From: Pseudomonadota bacterium | GTDB taxonomy: Bacteria > Pseudomonadota > Alphaproteobacteria > Azospirillales > Azospirillaceae | Assembly: GCA_023416455.1 (NCBI GenBank) | Contig: JAEZHQ010000070.1 | Location: forward strand, 1-5,525 | Length of the DNA: 5,525 bases | Direction of reading: 5' to 3' | Shown here: positions 5,233 to 5,525 of the stretch, piece by piece | How the letters are laid out: the number at the start of each line of letters is the position of its first letter | Position numbering within the stretch: the first letter of the stretch is position 1 | Translations under genes and position numbers: made by a program | The notes under the pieces: model-generated | Databases searched by the model: none | What the model was told of the DNA's origin: nothing | Seen by the model: only the letters and a program-made list of their open reading frames with translations

Positions 5233-5525
5233 TCAGGCCGCACCGACCGCCGCCTTGTGCGGGGCGGTGGCGTAGGGCTTCTCGATGCGGACATCACCCT
5301 TGGCCGTGCGCCACAGGTTGTAGACCATGATCAGGGCGCCCAGGAGGAACAGAACGCCGCCCAGGGCACGGATCACGTAGAAGGGATGCATGGCCGCAAC
5401 CGTCTCGACGAACGAGTACTGGAGGAAGCCGAGGTTGTCGTAGGCGCGCCACATCAGGCCCTGCATGATGCCCGACACCCACATGGCGGTGATGTAGAGC
5501 ACGATGCCGATGGTGGCGGTCCAGA
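5233..5525 (-). CDS. ccoN: Cytochrome cbb3 oxidase subunit I (CcoN), C-terminal part
   Basis: CcoN is the heme-copper catalytic subunit of the high-affinity cbb3 terminal oxidase in the inner membrane, reducing O2 to water and pumping protons. Only the last 96 residues and the TGA stop are in the window; the start lies beyond the right edge. Two membrane segments are visible: roughly visible residues 2-21 (ending SGIMQG) and 47-71 (HPFYVIRALGG through VYNLW). They are separated by a loop containing MWRAYDN and followed by a charged, Ala-rich cytoplasmic tail. The HPFYVIRALGG segment is typical of the last CcoN helix. The heme and CuB histidines are upstream and cannot be checked. ccoO follows after 20 bases, with the same operon order as known cbb3 loci. 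Identity is secure from motif plus context. A GTG codon at 5502 is internal valine, not a start. Confidence 0.95.
   Translation of the reverse strand, partial: WTATIGIVLYITAMWVSGIMQGLMWRAYDNLGFLQYSFVETVAAMHPFYVIRALGGVLFLLGALIMVYNLWRTAKGDVRIEKPYATAPHKAAVGAA

Noticed and set aside
4319..5275. A 318-codon open frame on the plus strand opposite ccoO
   Set aside because: It crosses the ccoQ, ccoO and ccoN junctions antisense and shows no domain; the CcoO reading is certain.

Overview
The window is a GC-rich stretch carrying the cytochrome cbb3 oxidase locus, entirely on the minus strand. Reading in the direction of transcription (right to left), it holds the 3' end of ccoN, then complete ccoO, ccoQ and ccoP, a 456-base intergenic region, complete ccoG and ccoH, and the 5' part of ccoI. 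This is the ccoNOQP-ccoGHI(S) order (fixNOQP-fixGHIS in rhizobia). GC-rich wobble positions and the style of the CcoO, CcoP and CcoG proteins suggest an alphaproteobacterium, plausibly in the Azospirillum/Rhodospirillales area. That placement is an inference from sequence character, not from a database search.

Region 5525-3406 encodes the oxidase: CcoN (catalytic heme-copper subunit, C-terminus only), CcoO (membrane-anchored monoheme cytochrome c), CcoQ (53-residue single-span subunit, easily missed because of its size) and CcoP (membrane-anchored diheme cytochrome c). Gaps of 20, 13 and 3 bases and good Shine-Dalgarno sequences indicate a single transcript.

Region 3405-2950 has no convincing gene but much structure. 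A perfect 15-bp hairpin lies just after the ccoP stop. Smaller hairpins follow, then a textbook Rho-independent terminator with a GNRA-type loop and a U-tract, and a perfect 13-bp tandem repeat that runs into that U-tract. An FNR/FixK-type box then sits with a matching -10 element at the spacing expected for a class II activated ccoG promoter.

Region 2949-1 encodes the assembly machinery: CcoG (polyferredoxin-type cupric reductase), CcoH (small single-span assembly factor) and CcoI (P1B-type copper ATPase). Together these deliver copper to the CcoN active site and stabilise the complex. ccoS would be expected beyond base 1. The 84-base ccoG-ccoH gap is almost filled by a 24-codon open frame whose start overlaps the ccoG stop as ATGA.

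The gene content is a known system. The parts that merit a second look are the regulatory and RNA structures in the two intergenic regions. I saw no mobile element, CRISPR array, rRNA or tRNA.
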